Part shown: piece after piece, positions 48,215 through 57,600 of the stretch
How positions within the stretch are numbered: position 1 is the stretch's first letter
How the letters are laid out: every line of letters starts with the position of its first letter
DNA from: Deltaproteobacteria bacterium
Lineage (GTDB): Bacteria; Myxococcota_A; UBA9042
Direction: 5' to 3'
Assembly (NCBI GenBank): GCA_020632665.1
Contig: JACKFC010000016.1
Location: 47,615-111,614, forward strand
DNA length: 64,000 nt
The notes under the pieces: model-generated
What the model was told of the DNA's origin: nothing
Database searches by the model: none
What the model saw: the letters and a program-made list of their open reading frames with translations, nothing else
Position numbers and translations under genes: made by a program

Positions 48215-50452
48215 ATGACCCACCGCCACCGCGCCTCGTGCTCTACCGCGACGCCGACCCGCGTCGCGGCCCTCGCCGCCGTGCTCGCCCTCATCTGGAC
48301 GGGCACGGCCTTCGCCGCCACGCCGACGACGATCTTGCTCGAGGGCGTGCTGCAGGCTGCCGCAGGGCCGGCGAGCGACGGTGCCTATGACGTCACGATT
48401 CGCCTCTGGGCGGCCGAGACGGGCGGGACGGCGCTGTGGACCGAGGGGCCGAATTCGGTGCAGGTCACAGGCGGGCGCTTCGCTTGGGCGATGGGCGGCA
48501 AGACCGCGCTCGACGCCGCGGCGCTGGGCCAGGCGCAGTGGATCTCGGTCCAGGTCGGCGGTGACCCGGAGCTGCCGCGGCGTCCGCTGCACGCGGCGCC
48601 CTTCGCTCGGCAGGCGGCGCTAGCCGAGGTCGCCACGACCGCGAAGAGCGCAGACACCGCCAAGAGCGCAGACACCGCGAAGGCGCTCGCCTGCACCGGT
48701 TGCGTCGCGGTCGGCGCGCTGAAGTTCGACGGCGACCTCGACCTCGGCGGCAACAGCGTCAAGGCGAAGAACGGCACGTTTTCGGGCGATGTGGTGGCGA
48801 AGAGCGTCGCCGCGACGACGCTGCTCGGCGACGGCAGCAAGCTGACCGGGGTGCAGATCGCCGGCGGCAGCTGCAAGGCGGGCGAGGTCGTGACCTCCGT
48901 GAAGGCCGACGGCAGCGTCACCTGCGGCAAGGCGACCGCGGGCGGGACCAGCGCGCTCGGTGGCTTGTTGACGCAGATCTTCAGCGAGAGCGCGGTGGCG
49001 CCCGGCCTGCCCGGCGCCATCCCCGACAATACGGGCGCGACGGCGACGGCCCAGCTCGCCTTCGAGAAGGTCGGCGACGCGCTCTCGTTGCTGGTCGAGG
49101 TCGAGGCAGGCAATACCGACCTCTCGACGGTCTCGGTCGTGCTGCTGCCGCCGTGGGACAAGGCCAAGGGCTTCGTCCTCTGTGATCCCTGCGGCGACAC
49201 GGACAGCAAGGCGCTGAAGCTGGCGCTCAAAGACTCCGACAGCATCAAGACGGGCAACCTCGCCGACGCGGTCGGCAAGCCGCTCGAGGGCACCTGGACG
49301 CTCAAGGTCACCGACACCTCGTTCTGCATCCCACAAGCGCCGGGCAACGCGACGCTCTGTGACCCCTCGGCGAAGACCGACGGCGCGATCTCTCTCTTCC
49401 GCATCACCGGCACGGTGGAGTCGGCCGGCTCGGTGCTGCTCAAGGGCACGATGCAATTCCAGCCGATGGATACGCCGCCCTTCACCTGCACCGCCGCCCG
49501 CGCCGGCCACGCCTACTTCGACGCCAAGGGCAAGCGGCTGCGCTTCTGCGACGGCACGGTCTGGCGCTCGCTCTCGGACGGCTGCGGCAACGGCGTGCTG
49601 GAGCTGGGCGAGGACTGCGACGACGGCAACAACAAGGGCGGCGACGGCTGCTCGGAGACCTGTGAGCTCGTCTGCGGCGACGGCTTCCAGCTCGGCAACG
49701 AGACCTGCGACGACAACAACACCAAGGACGGCGACGGCTGTTCGTCGAGCTGCGCCCTGGAGTCGGGGCTGGAGGCGAGCAAGCCGGCGACGAGCTGCAA
49801 GGCGCTGCGCGCTGCTGGCGCGGGCAAGGACGGCAGCTATTGGATCGATCCCGACGGCAACGGCGCGCTGGCGGCGCAGCAGCTCTGGTGCGATATGACG
49901 ACGGCCGGCGGCGGCTGGACCATCGTCTACGCCGCGACCGGCGCGGACGGTGAGCAACCGGCGACCGGCAATGGCGCCAAGACCGGCAAGCCGTTCGCGC
50001 TCGAGCACTACAACCTGCCGCGGGCCGAGAAGCTCGCCATCTCCGGCACCGGCACCGAGACCCTGCTCTGGCGCGGCAAGGACGTCTGGCTGCGGGTCGG
50101 CCACGTGCCCTTCGACGGCAAATTGGTCAGCGGCGGCAGCAGCCAATGGTCGGCGCTGGTGATCGCGCCCGGCGGGCAGAATACCGGCGGGTACATCGGC
50201 TTCTCGACGACCAATATCAACGGCGGCGGTGACTTCGGCGTCACCAACGGCGCCGGCTTCGACCACCACAGCGGCAACTACTGGATGCTCAACGGCGGCT
50301 GCGTCAACCACTTCCTCTACAGCTACAGCAGCGCGAGCAACGACGGCGACGCGGGCTACGACGTCAACACGGGCCTGGGTGCGTGGACGGCGACGACGAG
50401 CTGCGCCGGCGACGAGGGCGGGCAGCTGAAGTTCTACATGGCGGTGCGCTGA
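48215..50452 (+). CDS. Secreted modular protein with DUF4215-type Cys repeats and fibrinogen-like domain
   Basis: 745 residues, ATG at 48215 after AGAGGAG. Signal peptide VAALAAVLALIWTGTAFAA. The N-terminal ~400 residues are paralogous to the divergent gene (CTGC motif, LDLGGNSVKAKN, P-like domain GKPLEGTWTLKVTDTSFC). Two myxobacterial Cys repeats follow (CGNGVLELGEDCDDGNNKGG; CGDGFQLGNETCDDNNTKDG). The C-terminal part SCKALRAAGAGKDGSYWIDP, QQLWCDMTTAGGGWTIVYAA is a fibrinogen-like domain of the kind that binds carbohydrate. Exported. Confidence 0.85.
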   Translation: MTHRHRASCSTATPTRVAALAAVLALIWTGTAFAATPTTILLEGVLQAAAGPASDGAYDVTIRLWAAETGGTALWTEGPNSVQVTGGRFAWAMGGKTALDAAALGQAQWISVQVGGDPELPRRPLHAAPFARQAALAEVATTAKSADTAKSADTAKALACTGCVAVGALKFDGDLDLGGNSVKAKNGTFSGDVVAKSVAATTLLGDGSKLTGVQIAGGSCKAGEVVTSVKADGSVTCGKATAGGTSALGGLLTQIFSESAVAPGLPGAIPDNTGATATAQLAFEKVGDALSLLVEVEAGNTDLSTVSVVLLPPWDKAKGFVLCDPCGDTDSKALKLALKDSDSIKTGNLADAVGKPLEGTWTLKVTDTSFCIPQAPGNATLCDPSAKTDGAISLFRITGTVESAGSVLLKGTMQFQPMDTPPFTCTAARAGHAYFDAKGKRLRFCDGTVWRSLSDGCGNGVLELGEDCDDGNNKGGDGCSETCELVCGDGFQLGNETCDDNNTKDGDGCSSSCALESGLEASKPATSCKALRAAGAGKDGSYWIDPDGNGALAAQQLWCDMTTAGGGWTIVYAATGADGEQPATGNGAKTGKPFALEHYNLPRAEKLAISGTGTETLLWRGKDVWLRVGHVPFDGKLVSGGSSQWSALVIAPGGQNTGGYIGFSTTNINGGGDFGVTNGAGFDHHSGNYWMLNGGCVNHFLYSYSSASNDGDAGYDVNTGLGAWTATTSCAGDEGGQLKFYMAVR

Positions 50453-50454
50453 AC

Positions 50455-51891
50455 GTGGCTCGTTCGGTGGCGGCGGCGCTGCTCCTCGTCTGGCTGGGGT
50501 TCGCGTGTTCCGGTCCCGGCCCCGTTGGCGATTCGATCGACGCCGGCGTCGACGCCCAAGCCGATGGCGATGGCGATGCCGATGCCGACGCTGCCGATGC
50601 TGCCATCGCTCCTTCGACCCTCGGTCAGCACCCGGCCGCGTGTGGCGCAGCGGACTACGTCTGGCTGCCGCGCGACGGCACCACGACCGCACCCGGGACG
50701 CTGCTGGCGCAGGAGGAGGTGACCTCCTTCGATTGGAGCGCGAAGAACCTCGACTTCTTGCTCGGCACGCTCGGGGTGAAGCTGCCCGTCGCCTACGCCT
50801 ACGACGTGCGGGTCTTCCGCATCCGCTACCGCACGCAGGACCGCGGCGAGCTCACCGAGGCGACCGCTGCGGTGGCGCTGCCGATCCCGAAGCAGGGCGC
50901 GCTCGAGGTCGACCTGATGGCCTACCTGCACGGCACGGCCGGCTTCAGCGACGGCTGCGCGCCATCGGCCAAGGTCATCGATCCGGTCGCGGCGGCGGCG
51001 CTGGCGTCGTTCGGGCACGTCGTGGTGGCGCCCGATTACCTCGGCATGAAGGCGAGCGGGTCGGCCTCGCCGCAGCTGCACCCCTACGTCATCGCCGAGC
51101 CGACGGCGATCGCGAGCTTCGACGCCGCCCGCGCCACCCGCGCGCTGCTGGCGCAGCAGCTCGAGCCGGAGCTGACCGCGCGCCCGGGCCTGATGGTGCT
51201 CGGCGGCTCGCAGGGCGGCCACGCGGCGATGGCGATGGGCGCCTACGGCTGGCATTACGCGCCGGACGAGCCGCTGGTCGGGGTAACGGCCTCGGTGCCG
51301 CTGATCGACGTCGTCGGCGAGGCGCTGATCGCGACGCAGAGCAAGACGTTGGGCACCGAGAACCTGGTCGCGATCTTGGTCGCCGCGGCGCAGTGGTACG
51401 GCCTCGACATCTCGACTGCGCTGCTCGGCGACCTGCCCGCCCACGCCGCCGCGCACATGGCGAGCTCCTGCACGCTCGGCGGGATCTTGGGCAAGGCCAA
51501 GACGCCCGAGGCCATCTTCACGCCGGCGTTGCTGCAGGCCGCGGCCAACGGCTTCGCGGGCGACGACCCATGGAGCTGCGTGCTGCGGCGCAACTCGATG
51601 GCCCACGAGGTGGTGCAGACGCCCAAGCCGCCGCCGACGCTGGTCGCGCTGGCCGAGAACGACGAGCTCCTCGACGGCCCGACGCAGCAGGCGGCCTACG
51701 ACGCGCTCTGCGCCGCCGGGCTGCCTTTGCGCTTTCTGAGCTGCGCCGGGCTGAGCCACACCCAGGGCGCGCTGGCGTCGCTGCCCGAGCAGATCGCGTT
51801 CCTGCACGACCGCCGCGCCGGCAAGCCGCTGGCGGGGAGCTGCGCGCGCACGCCGCCGCAGACGTGTCTCGGGGTGGTCGCGTTGCCTTGA
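50455..51891 (+). CDS. Lipoprotein alpha/beta-hydrolase (secretory lipase-like)
   Basis: 478 residues from a GTG at 50455, 2 bp after the previous stop. The lipoprotein signal SVAAALLLVWLGFAC is followed by an Asp/Ala linker. The hydrolase has HGTAGFSDGC as oxyanion region, nucleophile GGSQGGHA, acid in ENDELLD and His in GLSHTQGA. The best match is the secretory lipase (LIP) type, acting on acyl esters outside the cytoplasm. The substrate is unknown. Confidence 0.85.
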   Translation: MARSVAAALLLVWLGFACSGPGPVGDSIDAGVDAQADGDGDADADAADAAIAPSTLGQHPAACGAADYVWLPRDGTTTAPGTLLAQEEVTSFDWSAKNLDFLLGTLGVKLPVAYAYDVRVFRIRYRTQDRGELTEATAAVALPIPKQGALEVDLMAYLHGTAGFSDGCAPSAKVIDPVAAAALASFGHVVVAPDYLGMKASGSASPQLHPYVIAEPTAIASFDAARATRALLAQQLEPELTARPGLMVLGGSQGGHAAMAMGAYGWHYAPDEPLVGVTASVPLIDVVGEALIATQSKTLGTENLVAILVAAAQWYGLDISTALLGDLPAHAAAHMASSCTLGGILGKAKTPEAIFTPALLQAAANGFAGDDPWSCVLRRNSMAHEVVQTPKPPPTLVALAENDELLDGPTQQAAYDALCAAGLPLRFLSCAGLSHTQGALASLPEQIAFLHDRRAGKPLAGSCARTPPQTCLGVVALP

Positions 51892-51893
51892 TT

Positions 51894-52013
51894 GGGCAGG
51901 TCCTTGGTCGCCCGGGCGTGGCCATGCACCGCGACGGCATAGCCACCGACGACGAGGAAGCGCGCGTCAGCGCCGAGGAGAGAGCGGATCAGATCGACGA
52001 AGTCCTTGTTCAC
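51894..52013 (-). pseudogene. Nucleotidyltransferase (AbiEii/MNT-like) fragment
   Basis: MNKDFVDLIRSLLGADARFL then VVGGYAVAVHGHARATKDL is the N-terminus of the nucleotidyltransferase family (compare the intact gene at 58822). It ends after about 40 residues, where it meets the convergent lipase gene. The catalytic D.D pair is lost. Confidence 0.7.
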
Positions 52014-52185
52014 CGTCCCCCCAACCGGCCAAACGCCCGGCCTCGACGCTCAACTGCCACGCCAACGCGAGGCGTTCGGCAGCGTCCATCGGCGTCGTCG
52101 CGTCGAACGCGGCCTCGGCGGCTGCTCGATCCTCGCTTGGCCGCACCACCACCAGCTTCCAGTCCTCGCGTCGAACGTTCGGCAT
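51967..52185 (-). CDS. Small partner protein of the nucleotidyltransferase fragment
   Basis: 72 residues, MPNVRREDWKLVVVRPSEDR then MDAAERLALAWQLSVEAGR. Such short helical proteins with an (P/A)xERL...W.L pattern precede nucleotidyltransferase genes, as with 58564, and are taken as antitoxin partners. It overlaps the fragment by 47 bp. Probably a relic pair. 52186-52279 holds no gene. Confidence 0.6.
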   Translation of the reverse strand: MPNVRREDWKLVVVRPSEDRAAAEAAFDATTPMDAAERLALAWQLSVEAGRLAGWGDGEQGLRRSDPLSPRR

Positions 52186-52279
52186 CGCAGCCTCCTCGCA
52201 GTCCGAAGTCTAGCAGACACCGGTGGGTTGCCAATGCGACGCGCCAGAGACGACCAGGCCAAAGGCGGCCTCGACGCGC

Positions 52280-52801
52280 TCAAGCCGCCCGGATCGAGCC
52301 GCCGTCGGGCGCGGCAGCACGGCTCCGCGCCTGCCGCCTCGCCTGCTCCCGCCGCAGCTCCCATGGCCCGAGAAACAAGCCATACGGGGCGCGGTGCGGA
52401 TCGCCGGCGCCGTCGTCTCGGGCGTGGTGGGCGCGGTGGGCGTTGCGGACCTTGCGCAGCCACGGCCACGCCGCCAACCAGCCCACCGGCAGCCGGCCGT
52501 GGACCAAGCCGTCGTGGACGATGGCGTAGCAGGCGCCGAAGGCCGTCATGCCGAAGCCGACACCGGTCGCGAGGGTCCAGCCCTCCCGCAGGCCGAAGTA
52601 GATCAACGGCGCGGCGATCGCGGCGTGGACCAGCGCGAAGCTGTCGTTCTTCTCGAAGAAGCCGTCGCGGTGTTCGTGGTGGCTGCGGTGGCCCCACCAC
52701 AGCGGGCCGTGCCAGAGCCAGCGATGCACGACGAGGCTCCAGACCTCCATCGCGACGAAGGCCACGGCGAAAGCCAGCCAGAATTGCAGACGCTGCTCCA
52801 T
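52280..52801 (-). CDS. crtZ: Beta-carotene hydroxylase-like (fatty acid hydroxylase superfamily)
   Basis: 173 residues from the ATG at 52801 (MEQRLQFWLAFAVAFVAMEV). The di-iron His clusters are HRWLWH, HRSHHEH, HDGLVH and HRAHH, and there are four hydrophobic helices. This matches CrtZ, which adds 3-hydroxyl groups to carotenoid rings in the membrane. The Arg/Ala-rich C-terminus is probably native. Upstream frame beyond the ATG is rejected. Confidence 0.9.
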   Translation of the reverse strand: MEQRLQFWLAFAVAFVAMEVWSLVVHRWLWHGPLWWGHRSHHEHRDGFFEKNDSFALVHAAIAAPLIYFGLREGWTLATGVGFGMTAFGACYAIVHDGLVHGRLPVGWLAAWPWLRKVRNAHRAHHARDDGAGDPHRAPYGLFLGPWELRREQARRQARSRAAAPDGGSIRAA

Positions 52802-52922
52802 CACACCCTCGCTGTGAGGACCCCACCCTCGTGGCATGCGATGCAACCGGGCCCGCCGAGGTGCGCCGGCTTCCCACAACGCCGCCGACGGGCGATGCTC
52901 GCGGCCGCAACGCAGGAGCCCG

Positions 52923-54200
52923 ATGAGCACCACGCCCCGCCCACAGCCCCGGCCACAGACCGAAGCCGCCGCCGCCGGCGCGACGCGCGCGCTCGTCGTG
53001 CTGACGGCGATGAACCTGCTCAACTACGTCGACCGCTACGTGCCGAGCGCGGTGAAGGACCTCTTCAAGGCCGACCTCGGCCTGACCGACGCCGAGACCT
53101 CGTATCCGCTCACCGCCTTCGTGGTGGTCTACATGCTGGCGAGCCCAGTCTTCGGCGCGCTGGCCGACAAGGTGCCGCGCCGGGTGGTCATCGCCGCCGG
53201 TGTGGCGCTGTGGTCGTTGGCGACAGGGCTCGCCGCCTTCGCCGAGGGCTTCTGGACCTTCTTGCTCGCCCGCGCGCTGGTCGGCGTCGGCGAGGCGGCC
53301 TACGCCACGATCAGCCCCGCCCTGCTGGCCGACTTCTACCCCGAGTCCAAGCGCAACCGGGCGCTGACCGCCTTCTACGTCGCGATCCCGCTCGGCGCGG
53401 CGCTCGGCTTCATCCTCGGCGGCTGGCTCGGCAAGGCCTTCGGTTGGCGCACGGCCTTCATGGCGGTCGGCTTCCCCGGCCTGCTCGCGGCGGGCGCGGT
53501 GCTGCTGGTGCCCGAGCCCGAGCGCGGCGCCTTCGACAGCGAACAGGAGCGCAACGCGACGCCGCCGGGTTGGGCCGAGGCACTGCGCACGTTGCGGGCG
53601 ACGCCGGAATACGTCGTCGCGGTCGCCGGCTACGTGCTGGTCACCTTCGCCTCGGGCGCGCTGGCGGATTGGATGCCGGCCTACCTCTCCCGCCTGCGCG
53701 GCCTGGACCTCGCCGAGGCGGGCAGCCTGGTCGGCACCGCGACCGTCGTCGGCGGCTTGGGTGGCACGCTGCTCGGCGGCTGGGCCGGCGACGCGCTGCG
53801 CAAGCGCGGCGTGCGCTCGCCCTACCTGACGCTCTCGGGCGCGACGATGCTGGGCGCGGCGGTCGTGGCGGCCATCGCGCTGTTGGCGACCTCGACCGCG
53901 GCGATCACCGCGGCGATGATCGGCGCGCAGCTGCTGCTCTGGTGCTACAACGGGCCGATCAACGCGGTCTTGGTCAGCAGCGTGCCGGCGCAGATGCGGG
54001 CGCGGGCCTTCTCGCTCTCGATTTTGCTGATCCATCTGCTCGGCGACGCGATCAGCCCGCCGATCGTCGGCGTCATCGCGGATACGACGGGATCGCTGGC
54101 CCTGGGCATGACGTTGGTGCCGGTGACGCTCTTTGCCGGCGCGCTGGTCTGGCTGGTCGGGGCGCGGCGGCTGGCGGCGAGCGACGCGGCGGAGGGCTAG
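52923..54200 (+). CDS. MFS transporter, spinster-like
   Basis: 425 residues with twelve predicted hydrophobic helices. VLTAMNLLNYVDRYVPSAVK and the loop GALADKVPRRVVI, plus ARALVGVGEAAYATISPALL, are typical of spinster-type MFS carriers. Its stop codon overlaps the stop of the convergent rhodanese fragment (CTAG). The substrate is unknown. Confidence 0.88.
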   Translation: MSTTPRPQPRPQTEAAAAGATRALVVLTAMNLLNYVDRYVPSAVKDLFKADLGLTDAETSYPLTAFVVVYMLASPVFGALADKVPRRVVIAAGVALWSLATGLAAFAEGFWTFLLARALVGVGEAAYATISPALLADFYPESKRNRALTAFYVAIPLGAALGFILGGWLGKAFGWRTAFMAVGFPGLLAAGAVLLVPEPERGAFDSEQERNATPPGWAEALRTLRATPEYVVAVAGYVLVTFASGALADWMPAYLSRLRGLDLAEAGSLVGTATVVGGLGGTLLGGWAGDALRKRGVRSPYLTLSGATMLGAAVVAAIALLATSTAAITAAMIGAQLLLWCYNGPINAVLVSSVPAQMRARAFSLSILLIHLLGDAISPPIVGVIADTTGSLALGMTLVPVTLFAGALVWLVGARRLAASDAAEG

Positions 54201-54360
54201 CCGCCCTTGGTGGCGCTGAACGGGTAGCCCGTGATCTTCCACTTCAGGAAGCCCTCGGGCAGGTCGAGCAGGTTCCAATAGCCGAGCGAGACGAGTTTAT
54301 TGACCGCCTGCAGGCTCATCGGCCCGGTCTTGCAGTAGAGGATGGCCCAGCGGGCCGATG
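54197..54360 (-). pseudogene. Rhodanese-like domain fragment
   Basis: Read leftward: RWAILYCKTGPMSLQAVNKL, VSLGYWNLLDLPEGFLKWKI, ending PFSATKGG. The active-site loop YCKTGPMS carries the catalytic Cys of rhodanese domains, but the N-terminal half and a start codon are missing. The frame has no ATG near the expected place. Probably a relic. Confidence 0.55.
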
Positions 54361-54441
54361 GTCGCGGCGCCTGCTTGCTGCTATGCCGTCTGCGACGACG
54401 CGGACGGCGGAGCGCCGGAGCATAGCCACGGAGTGCACACG

Positions 54442-56346
54442 ATGCGAACGCGAATCGCCCCTGGGGCGCTGGCCCTTGCCCTATTCTTCGGGTCCGTCGG
54501 CTGCGGCAAGGAGGCTCCGCCGCCGCCTTCAGCTGCCGCCGAGGGACCGCCCACCATCGCCGAGAAGCCCGAGAATCCTGCGCCGACGGTGGAGGAGGCG
54601 CTCGCCTTCTTGCAGCGCACCGAGGCCGAGCTGCTGCGGTTGTGGATCGCCCGCGAGCGCACCGATTGGGTGAAGTCGACCCACATCACCCACGACACCG
54701 AGCTGCTCGCCGCCGCCGCGGAGGAGCGGGTGATGGCCTTCGCCGGCGAGGCGGCGGCCGAAGCGCAGCGCTACGCCGGGCTCCCGCTGCCGGAAGACGC
54801 CACCCGCAAGCTCGGGCTGCTGCGCACCACGCAGACCTTGCCGAGCCCCGCCGATCCGGAGCAGCGCGCCGAGTTGGCCCAGGTCGCCACCGCGCTCGGC
54901 TCGCACTACGGCAAAGCCAAGGTCTGCATCGCCGAGGACGAGAAGTCGACGCTGCCGGCCGGCTGCCACACCCTCGGTGAGCTCTCGAGCCGGCTCGCCA
55001 AATCCGAGAACGAGGCCGAGCAGCGCGAGATCTGGCTGCGCTGGCGCGAGACCGCCGCCAGCCAACGCGAGCCCTTCGCCCGCTACGTCGCGCTCGGCAA
55101 CGCCGGCGCCAAGGCGATGGGTTTCGCCGACCTCGGTGCGCTCTGGCGCTCGGGCTACGATATGGCCCCGGACGCCTTCGCCGCCGAGCTGGAGCGGCTC
55201 TGGCAGCAGGTCCTGCCGCTCTATCGCGAGCTGCACTGCTTCGCCCGCGCCCGGCTGCACGCCCGTTACCCCGAGAAGATGCCGCCGACCGGCCCGATCC
55301 CGGCCCACCTGCTCGGCAATATGTGGGCCCAGGATTGGCTCTGGCGGCTGCCGCTGCTGCTCCCCGAGCCGGAGAACAGCGAAAAGCCCGAGCATCCAGG
55401 CGAAAAGCCCCGCACGCTCACCGACGTGCTGCTCGACAAACACACCACGCCGGAGCAGATGGTGCGCCACGGCGAGGCCTTCTTCGTCTCGCTCGGCCTG
55501 CCGCCGCTGCCCGAGACCTTCTGGCAGCGCTCGATGCTGCAGCGCCCCGCCGACCGCGAAGTCGAGTGCCACGCCAGCGCCTGGGACGTCGACTGGCAGG
55601 ACGACCTGCGCATCAAGATGTGCGTCGAGATCACCGACGAGGACTTCGTCACCGTCCACCACGAGCTCGGCCACAACTACTACCAGCGCGCCTACAAGGC
55701 CCAGCCGCCGCTCTTCGCCGATAGCGCCAACGACGGCTTCCACGAAGCCCTCGGCGACACCATCGCCCTGTCGGTCACCCCCGCCTACCTCGAAAAGATC
55801 GGCCTCTCGCCCGGCGGCGAGCGCAGCGAGTTGAACTTCCTCATGCAGCGCGCCGCCGAAAAGGTCGCCTTCCTGCCCTTCGGCCTGCTGGTCGACCGCT
55901 GGCGCTGGCAGGTCTTCTCCGGCGAGACCCCCAAGGCGCAATGGAACGAGGCCTGGTGGCGGCTGCGCGAGCAGGTCCAGGGCGTCGCGGCTCCGGAAGC
56001 GCGCGACGAGTCGCACTTCGACCCGGCCGGCAAATACCACGTCGCGGCCGGCGTCCCCTACGCTCGCTACTTCCTCGCCCACATCCTGCAGTTCCAATTC
56101 CACCGCGCGCTCTGCAAGGCCGCGGGCCACCAGGGTCCGCTGCACCTCTGCTCGATCCACGGCTCCAAGGCCGCGGGCGACAAGCTCGCCGCGATGATGG
56201 CGATGGGGCAGAGCAAGCCGTGGCCCGAGGCGCTCTTCGCCGCGACTGGCGAGCGCGACATGGACGCCAGCGCGCTGGTCGACTACTTCGCGCCGCTCTA
56301 CGACTGGCTGAAGAAGGAGAACGCCGGCCGGCAGTGTGGGTGGTAG
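54442..56346 (+). CDS. M2 family (ACE-like) metallopeptidase lipoprotein
   Basis: 634 residues, ATG at 54442. The lipoprotein signal GALALALFFGSVGC is followed by a Pro-rich linker and a mostly helical peptidase. FVTVHHELGHNYYQRAYK is the zinc site HEXXH. The third ligand is the Glu in FHEALGDTIALS, about 24 residues on. HHELGH plus HEALGD is the M2 peptidyl-dipeptidase signature. Periplasmic or outer-membrane anchored. Confidence 0.93.
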   Translation: MRTRIAPGALALALFFGSVGCGKEAPPPPSAAAEGPPTIAEKPENPAPTVEEALAFLQRTEAELLRLWIARERTDWVKSTHITHDTELLAAAAEERVMAFAGEAAAEAQRYAGLPLPEDATRKLGLLRTTQTLPSPADPEQRAELAQVATALGSHYGKAKVCIAEDEKSTLPAGCHTLGELSSRLAKSENEAEQREIWLRWRETAASQREPFARYVALGNAGAKAMGFADLGALWRSGYDMAPDAFAAELERLWQQVLPLYRELHCFARARLHARYPEKMPPTGPIPAHLLGNMWAQDWLWRLPLLLPEPENSEKPEHPGEKPRTLTDVLLDKHTTPEQMVRHGEAFFVSLGLPPLPETFWQRSMLQRPADREVECHASAWDVDWQDDLRIKMCVEITDEDFVTVHHELGHNYYQRAYKAQPPLFADSANDGFHEALGDTIALSVTPAYLEKIGLSPGGERSELNFLMQRAAEKVAFLPFGLLVDRWRWQVFSGETPKAQWNEAWWRLREQVQGVAAPEARDESHFDPAGKYHVAAGVPYARYFLAHILQFQFHRALCKAAGHQGPLHLCSIHGSKAAGDKLAAMMAMGQSKPWPEALFAATGERDMDASALVDYFAPLYDWLKKENAGRQCGW

Positions 56347-56385
56347 CTGCGGTTGGTAGTGGGGCGAAGGCTGCGGCAAGCCCAA

Positions 56386-57174
56386 TCAGCGCAGGTGCGT
56401 CGCGAAAAACGCCAGGACCTGATCCAGCGCTGCGCGGGTCGGATGCCCCGGCGCATCGACCAGATGCTCGGTCAGCACCGAGTGGGCGTCGCGCGGGATG
56501 CCGTGCGGATTGCCGCGCGAAGAGTCGATGTCGACGCGGAGGAACGCGGGCCCGAGCGCCTGCTGCAGGGCGTCGAAGCGGGCGGCGGGCACGGTCGGGT
56601 CGCTGGTGAAGCGCAGGCCGAGGACCTGCAGGCCGTCGCGGGCGCAGCGGCCTTGGACGATGGCGAGGTCTTCGTCGCGGATGTGGATGCCGCGACGGTG
56701 CGCTGCGCTGACGGGAAAGGGCAGCGAGGGCTGGCTCAGGACCGGCGCCATCAGCGCGTCGTCGACGGCCATCGCGAGGGCGAAGTTCCCGGTGAGGCAC
56801 ATGCCGAGCGCGCCGACGCCGCGCCCGCCGAGCTCGGCGTGCAGTGAGCGGGCCAGCGCGCGCAACCAATCGACGACGGGGCTGCTGCCGCGGGCCGCGA
56901 GGACGTGGAATTCGCGGCTGACGCAGGCGCGGGCGATCTGCTGCACGACGTAGCCACCGGTCTTGGGCCGGCCGACCTCGCCGAAGAGCGACGGCAGCAA
57001 GACCGTGAAGCCGGCCTCGACCACGCGGTCGGCGAAGGCGGCGACGGTCGGGGTGATCCCCGGAATCTCGTGGATGACGAGCACGCCCGGGCCGCTGCCG
57101 CGGCGGAAGAAGACGTGCTCGACGCCGTCGTGGGCGAAGCGCCCCTCGCTCCATCCGGCGAGGACCTCGCTCAT
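56386..57174 (-). CDS. Dienelactone hydrolase family protein
   Basis: 262 residues from the ATG at 57174 (MSEVLAGWSEGRFAHDGVEH). GVLVIHEIPGITPTVAAFAD and the nucleophile elbow GALGMCLTGNFALAM, with Cys as in dienelactone hydrolases, identify the family; Asp and His are expected in the C-terminal part. Cytoplasmic. Its ATG overlaps the stop of the DUF962 gene, so the two form an operon. Confidence 0.85.
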   Translation of the reverse strand: MSEVLAGWSEGRFAHDGVEHVFFRRGSGPGVLVIHEIPGITPTVAAFADRVVEAGFTVLLPSLFGEVGRPKTGGYVVQQIARACVSREFHVLAARGSSPVVDWLRALARSLHAELGGRGVGALGMCLTGNFALAMAVDDALMAPVLSQPSLPFPVSAAHRRGIHIRDEDLAIVQGRCARDGLQVLGLRFTSDPTVPAARFDALQQALGPAFLRVDIDSSRGNPHGIPRDAHSVLTEHLVDAPGHPTRAALDQVLAFFATHLR

Positions 57175-57536
57175 GGCCGCAGCTCGCCGCTCCAGCCCTG
57201 GCCCATGAGCATCCGCCACCACATCCGGAAGTCCGAGACGAGCGACCACAGCGGGTATTTGAACGTCGCCGGGCGGTTGTGCTCGACCAGGAAATGCCCC
57301 GCCCAGGCGAAGCCGTAGCCGGCCAGCGGCATCCACGCGAAGTAGAGTGGCCGGTGCAGCGCCACCGCCGCGATCGCCAGCGCGATGACCAGCGTGGTGC
57401 CGGCGAAGTGCAGCCGTCGATTGGTCGCGTTGGTGTGTTCCTTCAGATAGAAGGGCCAGAATTCCGCGTAGGTCGCGATGCGGGCTTTGTTTTCCGGCTC
57501 CCGCGTCATCGCGACCTCTGAGTTCGCTCTCTCCAT
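57171..57536 (-). CDS. DUF962/Mpo1-like membrane protein
   Basis: 121 residues, ATG at 57536 after GGGAGG. YAEFWPFYLKEHTNATNRRL and HFAGTTLVIALAIAAVALHR, GYGFAWAGHFLVEHNRPATF match the DUF962 family, whose yeast member Mpo1 is a 2-hydroxy fatty acid dioxygenase. The conserved His residues (EHTN, LHFAG, GHFLVEHN) could bind iron. It is co-expressed with the hydrolase. Confidence 0.88.
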   Translation of the reverse strand: MERANSEVAMTREPENKARIATYAEFWPFYLKEHTNATNRRLHFAGTTLVIALAIAAVALHRPLYFAWMPLAGYGFAWAGHFLVEHNRPATFKYPLWSLVSDFRMWWRMLMGQGWSGELRP

Positions 57537-57600
57537 CTCGGCCTCCCTTCGGTCCCGCCCGAGGTCGCACGATCGACCATCGGTGGCTTGACATACTTCC

